Origin: JAHECQ01 sp963775125
Lineage (GTDB): Bacteria > Actinomycetota > Acidimicrobiia > Acidimicrobiales > SZUA-35
Assembly (NCBI GenBank): GCA_963775125.1
Contig: CAVZHQ010000005.1
Coordinates: 186,001 to 250,000 of the forward strand
DNA: 64,000 nt
Direction of reading: 5' to 3'
The notes beneath the pieces are model-generated. The model was given only the letters and a program-made list of their open reading frames with translations. It was not told where the DNA came from and ran no database searches. Shown piece after piece: positions 47,397 through 56,386 of the stretch. Made by a program: the position numbers and the translations under genes. Numbering within the stretch: position 1 is the stretch's first letter; every line of letters begins with the position of its first letter.

Positions 47397-48932
47397 CGGG
47401 ACGGGACTGACGTCATCGGCGCCGGGGCGTTCGAGCACGGGATCGTGGGGATTGAACGCCTCCAGCTCCTGGCGGGCGGTCTCGGGGAAGGCGACGATGA
47501 TCAGGACGAGAACGACCAGCGGACCGACCAGGAGCCAGGTGATTCCTGGGCCAAGGCCGCCCCACTGCTCCGAGAGCTCACCCGCGACGATCAGGCCGAG
47601 GGCGCTACCCGCAACCGAAATGCCGTCGAGCCAACCCCCGACTCGAGCTCTCGCTCGTGTGGGGAAGAGCTCGGTCTGATAGCCGCGCAGCGCGGTGTAG
47701 GCCGCGGTCAGGAACCAGCCGCCGATCATGGCCGAGATCCACAGGCGCACGCCATCGGAGTAGAACACCGCCGCGCTGGCCGACGCTCCGAACGCGATCC
47801 CGACTGCTGCGACGGGCCGTCGACCGATGCGGTCGGCCAGCACGCCGGCACCCAGTACGAACACGGCGATCGGGGTGAAGATGAGGAGCTTGAACACGCT
47901 GATGCGCGACGCCGAGTAGTCCAACTCGTCGCGGAGGTACTGGTTCATGAACTGGGAGCTGGGGGAGAGGAAGAGGGCGCTGCAGAAGGCCGTGACTGCG
48001 AGCAGGGCGAACCACTTGCGGTTGACGTTCGCCGGCGAGTGACGGCTGGCTGCGGCGCTGAACCGTCTGGTCTCGGGCATGGTCCGGGCCGCCCACCACA
48101 GGGCAGGCAACGAGATGAGCGGAACAAGATAGATGATGCGCCAACCCCGAGCACCGAGGTCCGCCACCGGCAATACCCAGAGCACCATGCCGGCGCCCAG
48201 CCCGGTCGACAACGTGATCAGCCCGATGCTTCGCGATCGGATCGCTGCGGGAACCTCTTCGGTCGCCGCGAGGGTGATGAGGGTGAGCAGGCCGGTGGCC
48301 AGGCCTCGGGCCAAGGCCTGGCTGATGCCCAACGTGAGCATGCTCGAGCTGAAGGCGCCCGCTGCGGTGATGACCACCGAGATGGCGGTGAACCAGATGA
48401 GGAGCGGCTTTCGGCCGACGCGGTCGGCGATGCGCAGGAACACGACGCTCAGCAGCACGCCGATGCGGACGCCGGCGAGCGTCCATCCCTGATCGGCATC
48501 GTCGGCGCCGAACTCTTCGGTGGCGAAGGTGATGGTCTGCCCGATCACCACGCCGAGGTACCCGACCACGACGCTGATGATGGCCACAACCGAGAGCAGT
48601 GTCGTCGTCTGGGCGGGGATGATGTCCATGCCCCACCACCACCGTGTGCGAGGACGGCGGTCGGTGTCGGCGATGGCCTTCTTCATCATGATGATGAACA
48701 GAAAACTCCAGACCGGGATCGCCAGCTTGAAGTGCGTCTCCTCGATGACCTCGAAGCGCTCGTCCCCGAGGTCGGAAACCTGAAGCTGACGTTCGTAGGT
48801 CTTGAACGGTCCGTCCACCTGGACCCAACGGTCCGGGGCGTCCTGACGTTCGATCAAGAGGTCGCGCCGAGGCTGTCGGAGCGCGTCGAGCGCGTCGGCG
48901 TCGAGCAGATGCTGCCGCGAAACGACGGTCAC
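47385..48932 (-). CDS. MFS transporter with an N-terminal cytosolic extension
   Basis: This 515-residue protein starts at GTG 48932, which overlaps the stop of a tiny upstream gene (GTGA). About 95 residues precede the first transporter helix, with HLLDADALDALRQPRRDLL and VDLGDERFEVIEETHFKLAIPV-like sequence. The rest has 12 helices and RIADRVGRKPLL / LADRIGRRPVA loop motifs of the major facilitator superfamily sugar/drug type. The substrate is unknown. The 3' end overlaps the convergent hydrolase by 12 bp. Confidence 0.82.
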   Translation of the reverse strand: MTVVSRQHLLDADALDALRQPRRDLLIERQDAPDRWVQVDGPFKTYERQLQVSDLGDERFEVIEETHFKLAIPVWSFLFIIMMKKAIADTDRRPRTRWWWGMDIIPAQTTTLLSVVAIISVVVGYLGVVIGQTITFATEEFGADDADQGWTLAGVRIGVLLSVVFLRIADRVGRKPLLIWFTAISVVITAAGAFSSSMLTLGISQALARGLATGLLTLITLAATEEVPAAIRSRSIGLITLSTGLGAGMVLWVLPVADLGARGWRIIYLVPLISLPALWWAARTMPETRRFSAAASRHSPANVNRKWFALLAVTAFCSALFLSPSSQFMNQYLRDELDYSASRISVFKLLIFTPIAVFVLGAGVLADRIGRRPVAAVGIAFGASASAAVFYSDGVRLWISAMIGGWFLTAAYTALRGYQTELFPTRARARVGGWLDGISVAGSALGLIVAGELSEQWGGLGPGITWLLVGPLVVLVLIIVAFPETARQELEAFNPHDPVLERPGADDVSPVPSAR

Positions 48933-49105
48933 TCGTGCGGGTGGTCGGCTTGATCGGTCGGTTGGTCGATGACGGCCTGCTCGCGCAGGCGAGCAGACAC
49001 GCGGCGATTGGCGAACACCAGAAGCCCGGCGATGGCGACGAGGGGAGCGGCGACGAGCAGAAACTCGTCCCATCCGCCTTGGTGGGCCAGCAGCACAGGG
49101 TTCAC
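48929..49105 (-). CDS. 58-residue membrane protein co-translated with the MFS gene
   Basis: This short frame starts at GTG 49105. It encodes an N-terminal NPVLLAHQGGWDEF, one membrane helix (LLVAAPLVAIAGLLVFANRR) and a charged tail rich in His, Asp and Gln. Its TGA overlaps the MFS GTG (GTGA). A TAGCCT box at 49112-49117, 6 nt before the start, predicts leaderless transcription. Similar one-helix proteins beginning with H-x-G-W-x-E occur near transporters in this class, but I cannot name a family. Confidence 0.65.
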   Translation of the reverse strand: MNPVLLAHQGGWDEFLLVAAPLVAIAGLLVFANRRVSARLREQAVIDQPTDQADHPHE

Positions 49106-49111
49106 GTTCCC

Positions 49112-49117
49112 AGGCTA
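49112..49117 (-). promoter_or_regulatory. -10 box (TAGCCT) of the small membrane protein/MFS unit
   Basis: On the minus strand TAGCCT ends 6 nt before GTG 49105. Confidence 0.5.
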
Positions 49118-49162
49118 GAGCGATACCGTGGAGAGTCGGTTTACCTTCGAAAAGAGCCAGGG

Positions 49163-49558
49163 ATGTCCATCACCCCAGAGCCCACGCCTGCAGATCCCAA
49201 GGCCTCGCCGGTCGGCGACGCTGCTTTCGTGGCGTCCAATTCGGAGCCGCCGGCCTCGGCAGTGGAAGAGGCGCTCGATCCCGAGTCGTTCGAGGCCCGG
49301 GTTGCGAAGGTCATCGAGATCATTCGGCCGGCCATCCAGGCTGACGAGGGAGACATTTTTCTTCGGGGTGTCCATCCAGACACCGGCATCGTCGACGTCG
49401 AACTGGTCGGCGCATGTGTCACGTGCCCGGCCTCTACTGCCACCCTGAAGGACGGACTCGAGCGCATCCTCAAACAACGGGTGGACGGCGTCACCGGCGT
49501 CGTGCACGTCGGAGAGGCGCTGTTCGGGGCCGAAGAGGGCACAAGGGTCACACTTTGA
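49163..49558 (+). CDS. NifU-like (C-terminal domain) Fe-S cluster protein
   Basis: This 131-residue protein has a disordered N-terminal 40 residues rich in Pro and Ala and then a NifU C-terminal domain: RVAKVIEIIRPAIQADEGDIFLRGV, the CxxC motif GACVTCPASTATLKDGLERILKQRVDGV. The Cys pair carries a transient Fe-S cluster in known homologues. The stop overlaps the TTG start of the MeaB-type GTPase (TTGA). Confidence 0.88.
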   Translation: MSITPEPTPADPKASPVGDAAFVASNSEPPASAVEEALDPESFEARVAKVIEIIRPAIQADEGDIFLRGVHPDTGIVDVELVGACVTCPASTATLKDGLERILKQRVDGVTGVVHVGEALFGAEEGTRVTL

Positions 49559-50520
49559 GCCGCACCGATGTGGCGCAGATGTTCCAAGCAGCCAAAGGTG
49601 GACACCGGCCGTCGCTGGCCCGCTTGTTGTCGCTCATCGAACGGGGTGGCGCGCCGGCACGACAGGTGGGGGCGTTGGCCCACCGGGAGGCCGGCCGAGG
49701 GTATGTCATCGGCCTCACCGGCGCGCCGGGAGCCGGCAAGTCCACCCTGACGTCGGCGCTGGTCAAGACCATGAAGGCCGATGGGGTCAACATCGGCGTT
49801 CTGGCCATCGACCCTTCGTCGCCGTTCACCGGCGGCGCCATTCTCGGCGACCGCGTACGCATGCAGGAACACGCGCTCGACGACAGCGTCTTCATCCGCT
49901 CGATGGCCACCAGAGGCCACCTGGGCGGCTTGGCGCTGGCAACGCCCGAGGCCGTTCGCCTGCTCGAGGCAACGGGTCGTGACTACGTGGTCGTCGAGAC
50001 GGTCGGTGTCGGCCAGGTCGAGGTCGAGATCGCAGGTGCCGCCGACACCACGGTGGTGGTGGTCAACCCCGGATGGGGCGATGCCGTGCAGGCCAACAAG
50101 GCCGGCCTCATGGAGATCGCCGACATCTTCGTCATCAACAAGTCCGATCGTGCCGGTACCGATGACACTCGGCGGGACCTCGAGTACATGCTCGACCTTT
50201 CGGGTGCGTACCATCCCTCCGACGACGGTGCGCCCGTCTGGCGTCCACCGGTGCTCATGACGGTCGCCACCGATGGTCGAGGACTCGACGAGGTGTGGTC
50301 GGCCATCCGCAGTCACCGCAATCACCTCGAGTCCACCGGCCTCTTGGCCGAGCGGCGGCGGCGGCGCTCGCAAGAAGAGCTGACGCACATCGTCACCGAA
50401 CAACTCCAGCAGCGTGCCCGAGAGCTCCGGGCAACACCGGCGTGGGCCGAGCTGGTTGCCCAGGTCGATGAACGAGCAGTCGACCCCTGGGCCGCGGTCT
50501 CCCAACTCCTGGCCGAATAG
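49555..50520 (+). CDS. MeaB/ArgK-type GTPase (methylmalonyl-CoA mutase chaperone)
   Basis: The start is TTG 49555, overlapping the previous stop. The 321-residue G protein has GLTGAPGAGKSTLTSAL (G1), IDPSSPFTGGAILGDRVRM, TRGHLGGL, VVETVGVGQ (G3), VINKSDR (G4) and a C-terminal dimerisation region. MeaB proteins protect and load B12-dependent acyl-CoA mutases. No mutase is in the window, so the partner lies elsewhere. The upstream NifU-like gene is probably co-translated. Confidence 0.9.
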   Translation: MSRTDVAQMFQAAKGGHRPSLARLLSLIERGGAPARQVGALAHREAGRGYVIGLTGAPGAGKSTLTSALVKTMKADGVNIGVLAIDPSSPFTGGAILGDRVRMQEHALDDSVFIRSMATRGHLGGLALATPEAVRLLEATGRDYVVVETVGVGQVEVEIAGAADTTVVVVNPGWGDAVQANKAGLMEIADIFVINKSDRAGTDDTRRDLEYMLDLSGAYHPSDDGAPVWRPPVLMTVATDGRGLDEVWSAIRSHRNHLESTGLLAERRRRRSQEELTHIVTEQLQQRARELRATPAWAELVAQVDERAVDPWAAVSQLLAE

Positions 50521-50694
50521 CGGGGCCGACCCAGTCCCACCACTCCCGCCCGCCCGAACCCCCCGGTTCTGCAAGCCCCAGCCACCCCAGCTCCATTCTG
50601 CAAGGTCAAGCCCACCCAGGGTGGGGTGAGGGGCTTGCAGAACGAGGGTGAGGGGTGAGGGGCTTGCAGATGGCGGGAGCGGGGTTTGGGGGGT
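50521..50694. repeat. intergenic inverted-repeat element with CGAACCCC flank
   Basis: GTTCTGCAAGCCCC (50566-50579) and its exact complement (50630-50643) form 14-bp arms. Second TTCTGCAAG (50596-50604) and GGGGCTTGCAGA (50659-50670) copies are nested around the same axis. A CGAACCCC motif at 50555-50562 lies 5'. There is no gene here. The element resembles those at 7662-7721 and 27307-27407. Confidence 0.65.
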
Positions 50695-51099
50695 TTAACG
50701 CTTGAGGGAGTCGCGGATCTCGGTGAGGAGATCGATCTCGGTGGGGCCGGCATCGACGGCGGCGGGCTTGGCGGCCTTGTTGTAGGCCTTGACCATCAGG
50801 AAGAGCACGAAGCCGATGATGATGAAGGACACGATGGTGTTGATCCAGGCGCCGTAGCGAATGGCCGCTTCGACGCACGTCTCGGCCCCGGTGGCCGCAT
50901 CGACGGTGCATTCTTCGCCGCCGAGGCCGATCTTCAGTGACGAGAAGTCGGGCGATCCGAAAACCCGGCCGACGATCGGCATGATGATGTCGGCGACCAA
51001 GGAGTCGACGATGGGCTTGAAGGCCAAGGCCAGGATGAGGCCGACGGCGGCCTCGAACACGCCACCCTTGTTGATGAAATCCTTGAATTCTTGCAGCAC
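50695..51099 (-). CDS. mscL: large-conductance mechanosensitive channel
   Basis: This 134-residue protein has the MscL signature: LQEFKDFINKGGVFEAAVGLILALAFKPIVDSLVADIIMPIVGRVFG (TM1), a periplasmic loop with two Cys, and INTIVSFIIIGFVLFLMVKAYNK (TM2). The C-terminal bundle helix is ELDLLTEIRDSL-like (EIDLLTEIRDSLKR). It releases solutes on hypo-osmotic shock. GTG 51099 follows AGGGAG. The periplasmic loop has EECTVDAATGAETCV, an unusual possible disulfide. Confidence 0.94.
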   Translation of the reverse strand: MLQEFKDFINKGGVFEAAVGLILALAFKPIVDSLVADIIMPIVGRVFGSPDFSSLKIGLGGEECTVDAATGAETCVEAAIRYGAWINTIVSFIIIGFVLFLMVKAYNKAAKPAAVDAGPTEIDLLTEIRDSLKR

Positions 51100-51317
51100 A
51101 GTGTCTCCCTAAGGTTGTAGGCGGTTGCCTGGTTTGGTTTGCCCGCCCCGACGCCAGTCTGCTGGACGATCCCGCAACGCTGGGGGATGCCTGCATTCGG
51201 CGCCGCGAACGTGGGCGCGTTTGGCTTCTGGTGGTCGAAGCACCCTCTACGACGTCTGGCTGCGGAAAAGGTCGCGCGCCCTGGTCGGGAATTCCTGCCT
51301 ACTACCCTGTCCGGGCG

Positions 51318-52080
51318 ATGATCTCTGAAGACGCAGTTTGTTACCGGCATCACGACACGCCCGCTGCGGTGGGCTGCCAGCGATGCGAACGCCCCATTTG
51401 TGCCCGATGCATGGTGACGGCTCCGGTCGGTTCGCATTGTCCCGAGTGCACCAAGACGCAGGGTCAGAAGGTGTATCGACCTCGTGATCCGCGCAAGGGC
51501 GGGCTGTTGATCAAGGGACTGATGGCCGCGTCGATCTTGGCGTTCGTCGCGCAGATGGTCACGGGCAAGGGCGACGCCACGTCCGGAGAGGTCTTCCTCC
51601 GGGGTAGTGCTCTTCGGTCCGTTCGTGAGCGACGGAGAGTTCTGGCGCGTCGTCACGTCAGGGTTCCTGCATGTCGACCCGATCCACCTGGCCTTCAACA
51701 TGTACGCCCTGTACATGTTCGGTCCGGCGATCGAGGCGGCCGTGGGGCCGATGAAGACGTTGGCCATCTACATCGGCGGCCTGCTCGGTGGCGCAATCGC
51801 CGTGCTCCTCTTCGACTTCAACACCCCGACGGCCGGCGCGTCCGGCGCAGTGTTGGGACTCGCAGGAGGTCTCGCCGTGATCTACAAGCTGAACGGCATA
51901 CCTCTGAAACAGACGTCGCTCGGAGGCATTCTCCTGCTCAACCTCGCGCTGCCACTGCTCGGCGCGTTCAACATCTCGTTCTGGGGTCACGCCGGTGGCA
52001 TCGTGGGTGGCGCCCTGCTGGCGTTCGTGGTCAGCTCCGCGGACGGTAAACGGAGACGTGGCCATCGCTTTCCGGGGTGA
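51318..52080 (+). CDS. rhomboid-family intramembrane protease with N-terminal zinc ribbon, frameshifted
   Basis: ATG 51318 opens with a Cys/His-rich module (CYRHHDTPAAVGCQRCERPICARCM and SHCPECTK) as in many actinobacterial rhomboids, then a membrane helix. After a break near 51600-51607 the second frame carries FWRVVTSGFLHVDPIHLAFNMYALYMFG, the catalytic serine in GASGAVLGLAGG, and the partner histidine in WGHAGGIVGG. Removing one base from GGGTAGTGC restores continuity, so an indel error is likely. A TACCCT box lies 9 nt before the start. It overlaps the convergent methyltransferase by 50 bp. Confidence 0.85.
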
Positions 52081-52762
52081 ACGGCTCCTCGAGCCACCCG
52101 GCGAACCGCTCGGTCAGTTGAAGACCGACCGAGTGGGCGAGCCCGTCCATTTGTTCGGGCGTCGTCCAGCGGAGCAACCAGGGCCGTAGTCGGATGCCGT
52201 CTTCGGAGATGTCGATGTGTTGTCCGCGAATCTGCTGGGTCGTGGGGTCGAGCACCGTGGCACTGAGCACCACTCGATCGGCAAGCAGCCGGGAGACGCC
52301 GACCGACGAGCGGGGACCGTCAGCAAGTGACGACCCGGTGAGCGCCTCGATGACGATCGCCCCTTGGGGGTGGAGGGGCGCGGTAAGCGAGCGAAGGAGC
52401 GCGGCCTGGGTCTCGGCGGACGGAAGATTGAACAGGGTGTTGAACGCACACAGCGCACCACCGATGGAACCGCCGATGGGTAAGGAGGCGAGATCGGCTT
52501 GGACCAACGCGAGCTGCGGAAGGGCTGCATGGCAGCGCTCGAGCATCGCCCCCGATGCGTCGATGCCGACGACAGCGAGGCCGCGGTCGACGAGCGGTTG
52601 CACCAACCTTCCGCTCCCGACGCCCAGCTCGAGCATCGGCCCCGGACCGACGCGTCGAACGACGAAGTCGGCCGTCGCCTCCGGGTCGGAGATGTCGTGG
52701 TACCAGTCGTCATAGACGTCGGCAAAGCTGTCGCCGTAGGTTCCAGGGCCGAAGTCTGTCAC
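52031..52762 (-). CDS. class I SAM-dependent methyltransferase
   Basis: This 243-residue protein starts at GTG 52762. It opens with YGDSFADVYDDWYHDISDPEATADFVV, then the SAM-binding MLELGVGSGRLVQPLVDRGLAVVGIDASGAML, the acidic loop LVQADLASLP, and AIVIEALTGSS. It belongs to the broad Methyltransf_11/25-type group acting on small molecules. The target is unknown. Its 3' end lies under the rhomboid gene for 50 bp. Confidence 0.85.
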   Translation of the reverse strand: MTDFGPGTYGDSFADVYDDWYHDISDPEATADFVVRRVGPGPMLELGVGSGRLVQPLVDRGLAVVGIDASGAMLERCHAALPQLALVQADLASLPIGGSIGGALCAFNTLFNLPSAETQAALLRSLTAPLHPQGAIVIEALTGSSLADGPRSSVGVSRLLADRVVLSATVLDPTTQQIRGQHIDISEDGIRLRPWLLRWTTPEQMDGLAHSVGLQLTERFAGWLEEPFTPESDGHVSVYRPRS

Positions 52763-52865
52763 CGGGCTGTGGTAGCACAGGTGGGACGACGAGGCCATCA
52801 GCGCGACGAACCCGGACATGCGCGAGACTCCATCGGTGCATGGTGGCGTCGATGTCGGAAAGCCC

Positions 52866-53693
52866 GTGACGCCCATCACCGAGGGCCCACTGCCGACCAT
52901 CGACCTGATCGATGGGGCCTTCGCGGCGATACGCCAGCGGCCCCGAACCCTACTCACCATCGTCGCCGTCGTCGTCCTTCCGTTTGCGATGCTCGAGGGA
53001 TACCTGTCCCGGGGTGTGCTCGGTGGGGCCGGCCTCGGCGATGTGCTCGATGACCCGACCTTGCTCCAAACTGCCGGCAGCCAAGGCCAAGCCGGGAGTT
53101 TGTTGGTCTACCTGCTCGACTGGGCGCAACTCGCCATCGTGGGCGTACCCGTCAGCCGGGTGATCGGGGGCTGGCTGGAGGGCAAGGAGACCGGGGTGCG
53201 TGAAGCGCTGTGGTTCCTGTTGCGTCGAGGTTGGGTCGTGGTCGTGGCCTTCGTGCTGAACCATGTGGCGCAAGCAATCGGGTTCGTTCTGCTGTTCTTC
53301 CCCAGCTTGGCGGTCATGTTGCTCTTCTCGTTGACGTCGCCGGTCATCGCGCTCGAGCCTCATCACGGCCCCGTCGAGGCGTTGGGTCGCTCGTGGAACC
53401 TCGTGCGGCGCCGCTTTGGCTCGGTGATCGGTGTCGTTGCCCTCACCGGCGTGGTCGGCTACGGGGTCTCCAACGCGGTCGAGCTGTTACCGAGCGTCAT
53501 CTCGCTGATCATCGGCACCGACCGAGCCTGGCCGCTCATCTCGGTGGCAGCAATGCTGTCGTCCCTGGTGTTGGTGCCCTTCACCAGCGGCGCGATGACC
53601 TTGCTCTACCTCGACATCCGGTTCAGGACCGAAGGTCTCGACATCGAGACCCGACTTCGCAACGCGACCCGTGAGACCGATGGCCGATCTTGA
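52866..53693 (+). CDS. multi-helix membrane protein, first gene of the DUF4129-MoxR-DUF58 cluster
   Basis: This is a 275-residue protein from GTG 52866, which has GGAAAG at good distance. An alternative start is ATG 52818. Six hydrophobic segments are seen, starting TLLTIVAVVVLPFAMLEG and ending LVLVPFTSGAMTLLYLDIRFRTEGLDIETRL. The last segment is typical of glycerophosphoryl-diester phosphodiesterase membrane-domain/DUF7544-like proteins. In this cluster such a protein regularly precedes DUF4129. It overlaps the next gene by 14 bp. Confidence 0.75.
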   Translation: MTPITEGPLPTIDLIDGAFAAIRQRPRTLLTIVAVVVLPFAMLEGYLSRGVLGGAGLGDVLDDPTLLQTAGSQGQAGSLLVYLLDWAQLAIVGVPVSRVIGGWLEGKETGVREALWFLLRRGWVVVVAFVLNHVAQAIGFVLLFFPSLAVMLLFSLTSPVIALEPHHGPVEALGRSWNLVRRRFGSVIGVVALTGVVGYGVSNAVELLPSVISLIIGTDRAWPLISVAAMLSSLVLVPFTSGAMTLLYLDIRFRTEGLDIETRLRNATRETDGRS

Positions 53694-54297
53694 GCTGAGC
53701 GCCACCGCCGAGGAGATTCGTCAGAAGGCCGACGAGATCCTGGCCCGGCCCGAGTACCAGGAGGCGAAGCCGTCGTTGGTCGAGCGCGCCTTCAATTGGA
53801 TCGTGGAGAAGTTCTCCGAGGCGTTGGGCGGCCTGGCCGGCGGCCTGCCCGGCGGAGCGGTCGTGGGTTGGTTCGTTGTGGCCATCGTCCTTGCCGGCCT
53901 GGGATTTCTGGTGTGGAAGGTCTATCCGCGGGGATCGATGCGAGTTGCGAGCGAGGTGACCGATCCGGTCATCGCTCAATCCGAACGCCGAGTGAGTCGC
54001 GCGGCGTGGCTCGAGCGCGCTGCGGCGGCCGAGGCGAATGGCGACTGGCGAGAGGCGACGATGGCGCGCTACCGGGCGTTGGTTGCCGGCCTGATCGATC
54101 GGGACGAGCTGAACGACTCGCCCGGCACGACGTCCGGTGAATACAGCCGCGCGTTCGCTGGGGGCGAGCGACGGTCGTCAGCCTTCCGATCGGTCACTCG
54201 TCGATTCGAGGATGTCTGGTACGGCGGGGCTCCGGTCGACCAGGCCGACCCCAGCGCCGTCCGACGCGGAGACGACGAAGTGCTGAGCAGGCGATGA
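53680..54297 (+). CDS. DUF4129 membrane protein
   Basis: This 205-residue protein has an N-terminal amphipathic region (ADEILARPEYQEAKPSLVERAFNWIVEKF), one membrane helix (VVGWFVVAIVLAGLGFLVWKVYP) and a C-terminal cytosolic domain with DWREATMARYRALVAGLIDRDELNDSPGTTSGEYSRAF. That last segment is the DUF4129 signature. Genes for DUF4129, DUF4350, MoxR and DUF58 form a recurring actinobacterial set. The function of DUF4129 is not known. It is coupled to the next gene by ATGA. Confidence 0.87.
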   Translation: MADLELSATAEEIRQKADEILARPEYQEAKPSLVERAFNWIVEKFSEALGGLAGGLPGGAVVGWFVVAIVLAGLGFLVWKVYPRGSMRVASEVTDPVIAQSERRVSRAAWLERAAAAEANGDWREATMARYRALVAGLIDRDELNDSPGTTSGEYSRAFAGGERRSSAFRSVTRRFEDVWYGGAPVDQADPSAVRRGDDEVLSRR

Positions 54298-55418
54298 ATC
54301 GTCGATCGTCCCTGTTCTTCGTCGCCTTGGTCGGTGCCCTCCTGTTCGTGGCCCTGGTGCTCGGACGCAATGGCGATGGCCCTCCGCTCGATCCGGCGTC
54401 GACGGGGCCACTGGGAACGCACGCCCTGTTCACCATGCTCGAGGAGTTCGGTGCCGGCTACGACCTCGGCCTGCCTGGGGATGACGCCGAGGTTGCCTTC
54501 CTGCTCGCCGGCGAGTTGGACGATGTCCAGGTCGACGCCATCGACGCCTGGGTCGAACGCGGTGGTCGGTTGGTCGTCTCGTCGCCTGGAACCGCCTTTT
54601 CCGGCGACCTGGTCACCCTGGTATCCGCCCAGCAGTTGGGCCAAGACGGCTGCGCGCTCGAAGGGTTCGAGGACGTCGAGCGGCTGGAGGCCCCAAGCTT
54701 CGGCACGTTCGAAGTCGGCTCCGGACGCGCCAGTTGCTTCGGCGCCGACGGCTTCTCCTATCTGGTCCGAGACGAGGTGGGAGCCGGCGAGATCATCGCG
54801 TTGGGCGGCGCAGCTCCGTTCACCAACGAACTGCTCGGTGAAGCCGACAATGCCGTCCTCGCGGTCCGACTCCTCGGTCCCGCGGTGGGCAATGACGGCG
54901 GCGCCGACCCTTCGGACATCGCCGTGATCTACGACCCATCAGCCACGGTTGTTGCGGGCGGTGAGTCGCTGTTCAGCCTCATCCCGAATCGTGTCCGCTG
55001 GCTGGGTTGGCAGCTGTTGGCCGCGTTCGGCGTGTTCGTGTTCTGGAAGGCGCGTCGGTTCGGGCGTGTGGTCGAAGAACCCCAACCGGTAGAACTTCCG
55101 GGCTCGTTGCTCGTGCTGTCCTCGGGTGAACTTCGACGCCGCTCGGGCGGCTACGACGTCGCCATCGCCTCCATCCGACGCGATGCCGAGATGCGGCTTC
55201 GGGCGAATCACCGGGTTCCGAGCGAGATCCCAACCGAACGCTTCATCACCGACCTCGTCCGGCGGCACGGGCTGAGCGAGGACGCACTGCGCCGCGCGCT
55301 GCTCGACCCCATCGCCGGCGACGTCGCCGGCCTCGTGTCACTCACCGCCGCCGTCGATCAGCTCCAACTCGGAGCCGCGAACACGCAAGCCCTGAGGAAG
55401 AGAGTAGGAGCACCATGA
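54294..55418 (+). CDS. DUF4350 membrane protein
   Basis: The protein has 374 residues. It has an N-terminal helix (SSLFFVALVGALLFVALVLGRN), an extracytoplasmic domain with PLGTHALFTMLEEFGAGYDLG and a GxRLVVSSPGT strand of DUF4350 type, then a second helix (LGWQLLAAFGVFVFWKARRFG). A cytosolic tail with LSSGELRRRSGGYDVAIASIRRDAEMRLRANH follows. It sits between DUF4129 and MoxR and is coupled to both by ATGA overlaps. Confidence 0.85.
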   Translation: MNRRSSLFFVALVGALLFVALVLGRNGDGPPLDPASTGPLGTHALFTMLEEFGAGYDLGLPGDDAEVAFLLAGELDDVQVDAIDAWVERGGRLVVSSPGTAFSGDLVTLVSAQQLGQDGCALEGFEDVERLEAPSFGTFEVGSGRASCFGADGFSYLVRDEVGAGEIIALGGAAPFTNELLGEADNAVLAVRLLGPAVGNDGGADPSDIAVIYDPSATVVAGGESLFSLIPNRVRWLGWQLLAAFGVFVFWKARRFGRVVEEPQPVELPGSLLVLSSGELRRRSGGYDVAIASIRRDAEMRLRANHRVPSEIPTERFITDLVRRHGLSEDALRRALLDPIAGDVAGLVSLTAAVDQLQLGAANTQALRKRVGAP

Positions 55419-56386
55419 CCGCTGACATCGGGACTGACATCGGATCCACCGATGCCCGCGCCCCGTTCCACGCCATCAGCCACGAGGTGGGGAAGGTGGT
55501 CGTGGGACAGTCGGGTGTGTTGTCCGGTCTGCTCTGCGCGCTGCTGGCCGAAGGACACGTGCTACTCGAAGGTGTGCCCGGGGTGGCCAAGACGCTGCTG
55601 GTGAAGTCGCTCGCTGCGTCGCTGGACCTCGAAGCAACCCGCGTGCAGTTCACGCCTGACCTCATGCCGTCCGACGTTCTGGGCCAGATGATCTTCGACC
55701 AGGGCGAGTTCCGGTTCCGACCAGGGCCCGTGTTCACCAATCTGCTCCTCGCCGACGAGATCAACCGAACGCCGCCGAAGACCCAGGCCGCGTTGCTCGA
55801 AGCGATGGAGGAACGGCAGGTGTCCACCGACGGTGTCGCTCGACGCCTACCGAACCCGTTCATGGTGGTCGCAACCCAGAACCCGGTCGACTACGAGGGC
55901 ACCTACCCGCTCCCCGAGGCGCAGCTCGATCGGTTCTTGTTCAAGCTGATGGTCGACTACCCCCAGCCGGACGAGGAACTCGAGGTGCTCCGTCGGCACC
56001 ATCGAGGGCTGGATCCCCACGACCCCATCGGGGCCGGCATCCAGGCCGTCGCGGGCGTCGAGAGTCTGACGGTCGCGCGCCGGGAGGTGGGGAACATCGG
56101 GGTCGAGGAGAACGTGCTGGCGTACATCGTGTCGCTGGTTCGCGCGACCCGCCAGGCTCCATCGCTCACGTTGGGGGTCTCGCCCCGCGGCGCAGCAGCC
56201 CTGTTGAAGGCGGCGAAGGCCTGGGCCTGGCTGTCCGGCCGCACCTACGTCACGCCCGACGAGGTGAAAGCGATGGCTCGGCCGACGTTACGCCATCGCA
56301 TCATCGTGCGGCCCGAGTTGGAGATCGACGGTGTGACCGCCGATCAGATACTCGACGGATTGATGGCCCAGGTCCCGACCCCGTGA
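55415..56386 (+). CDS. MoxR-type AAA+ ATPase
   Basis: This 323-residue ATPase has Walker A LEGVPGVAKTLLVKSL, VQFTPDLMPSDVLG, Walker B LLLADEINRTPPKTQAALLEAMEERQVS, and sensor ATQNPVDYEGTYPLPEAQLDRFL. MoxR proteins act with VWA or DUF58 partners as chaperones for metal or complex assembly. The DUF58 gene follows with a GTGA overlap, so the two products probably work together. Confidence 0.93.
   Translation: MTADIGTDIGSTDARAPFHAISHEVGKVVVGQSGVLSGLLCALLAEGHVLLEGVPGVAKTLLVKSLAASLDLEATRVQFTPDLMPSDVLGQMIFDQGEFRFRPGPVFTNLLLADEINRTPPKTQAALLEAMEERQVSTDGVARRLPNPFMVVATQNPVDYEGTYPLPEAQLDRFLFKLMVDYPQPDEELEVLRRHHRGLDPHDPIGAGIQAVAGVESLTVARREVGNIGVEENVLAYIVSLVRATRQAPSLTLGVSPRGAAALLKAAKAWAWLSGRTYVTPDEVKAMARPTLRHRIIVRPELEIDGVTADQILDGLMAQVPTP

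Noticed and set aside
47445..48953. 502-codon open frame on the plus strand
   Set aside because: It is antisense to the MFS transporter and composed of repeated Gly/Asp/Arg runs with no recognisable domain.
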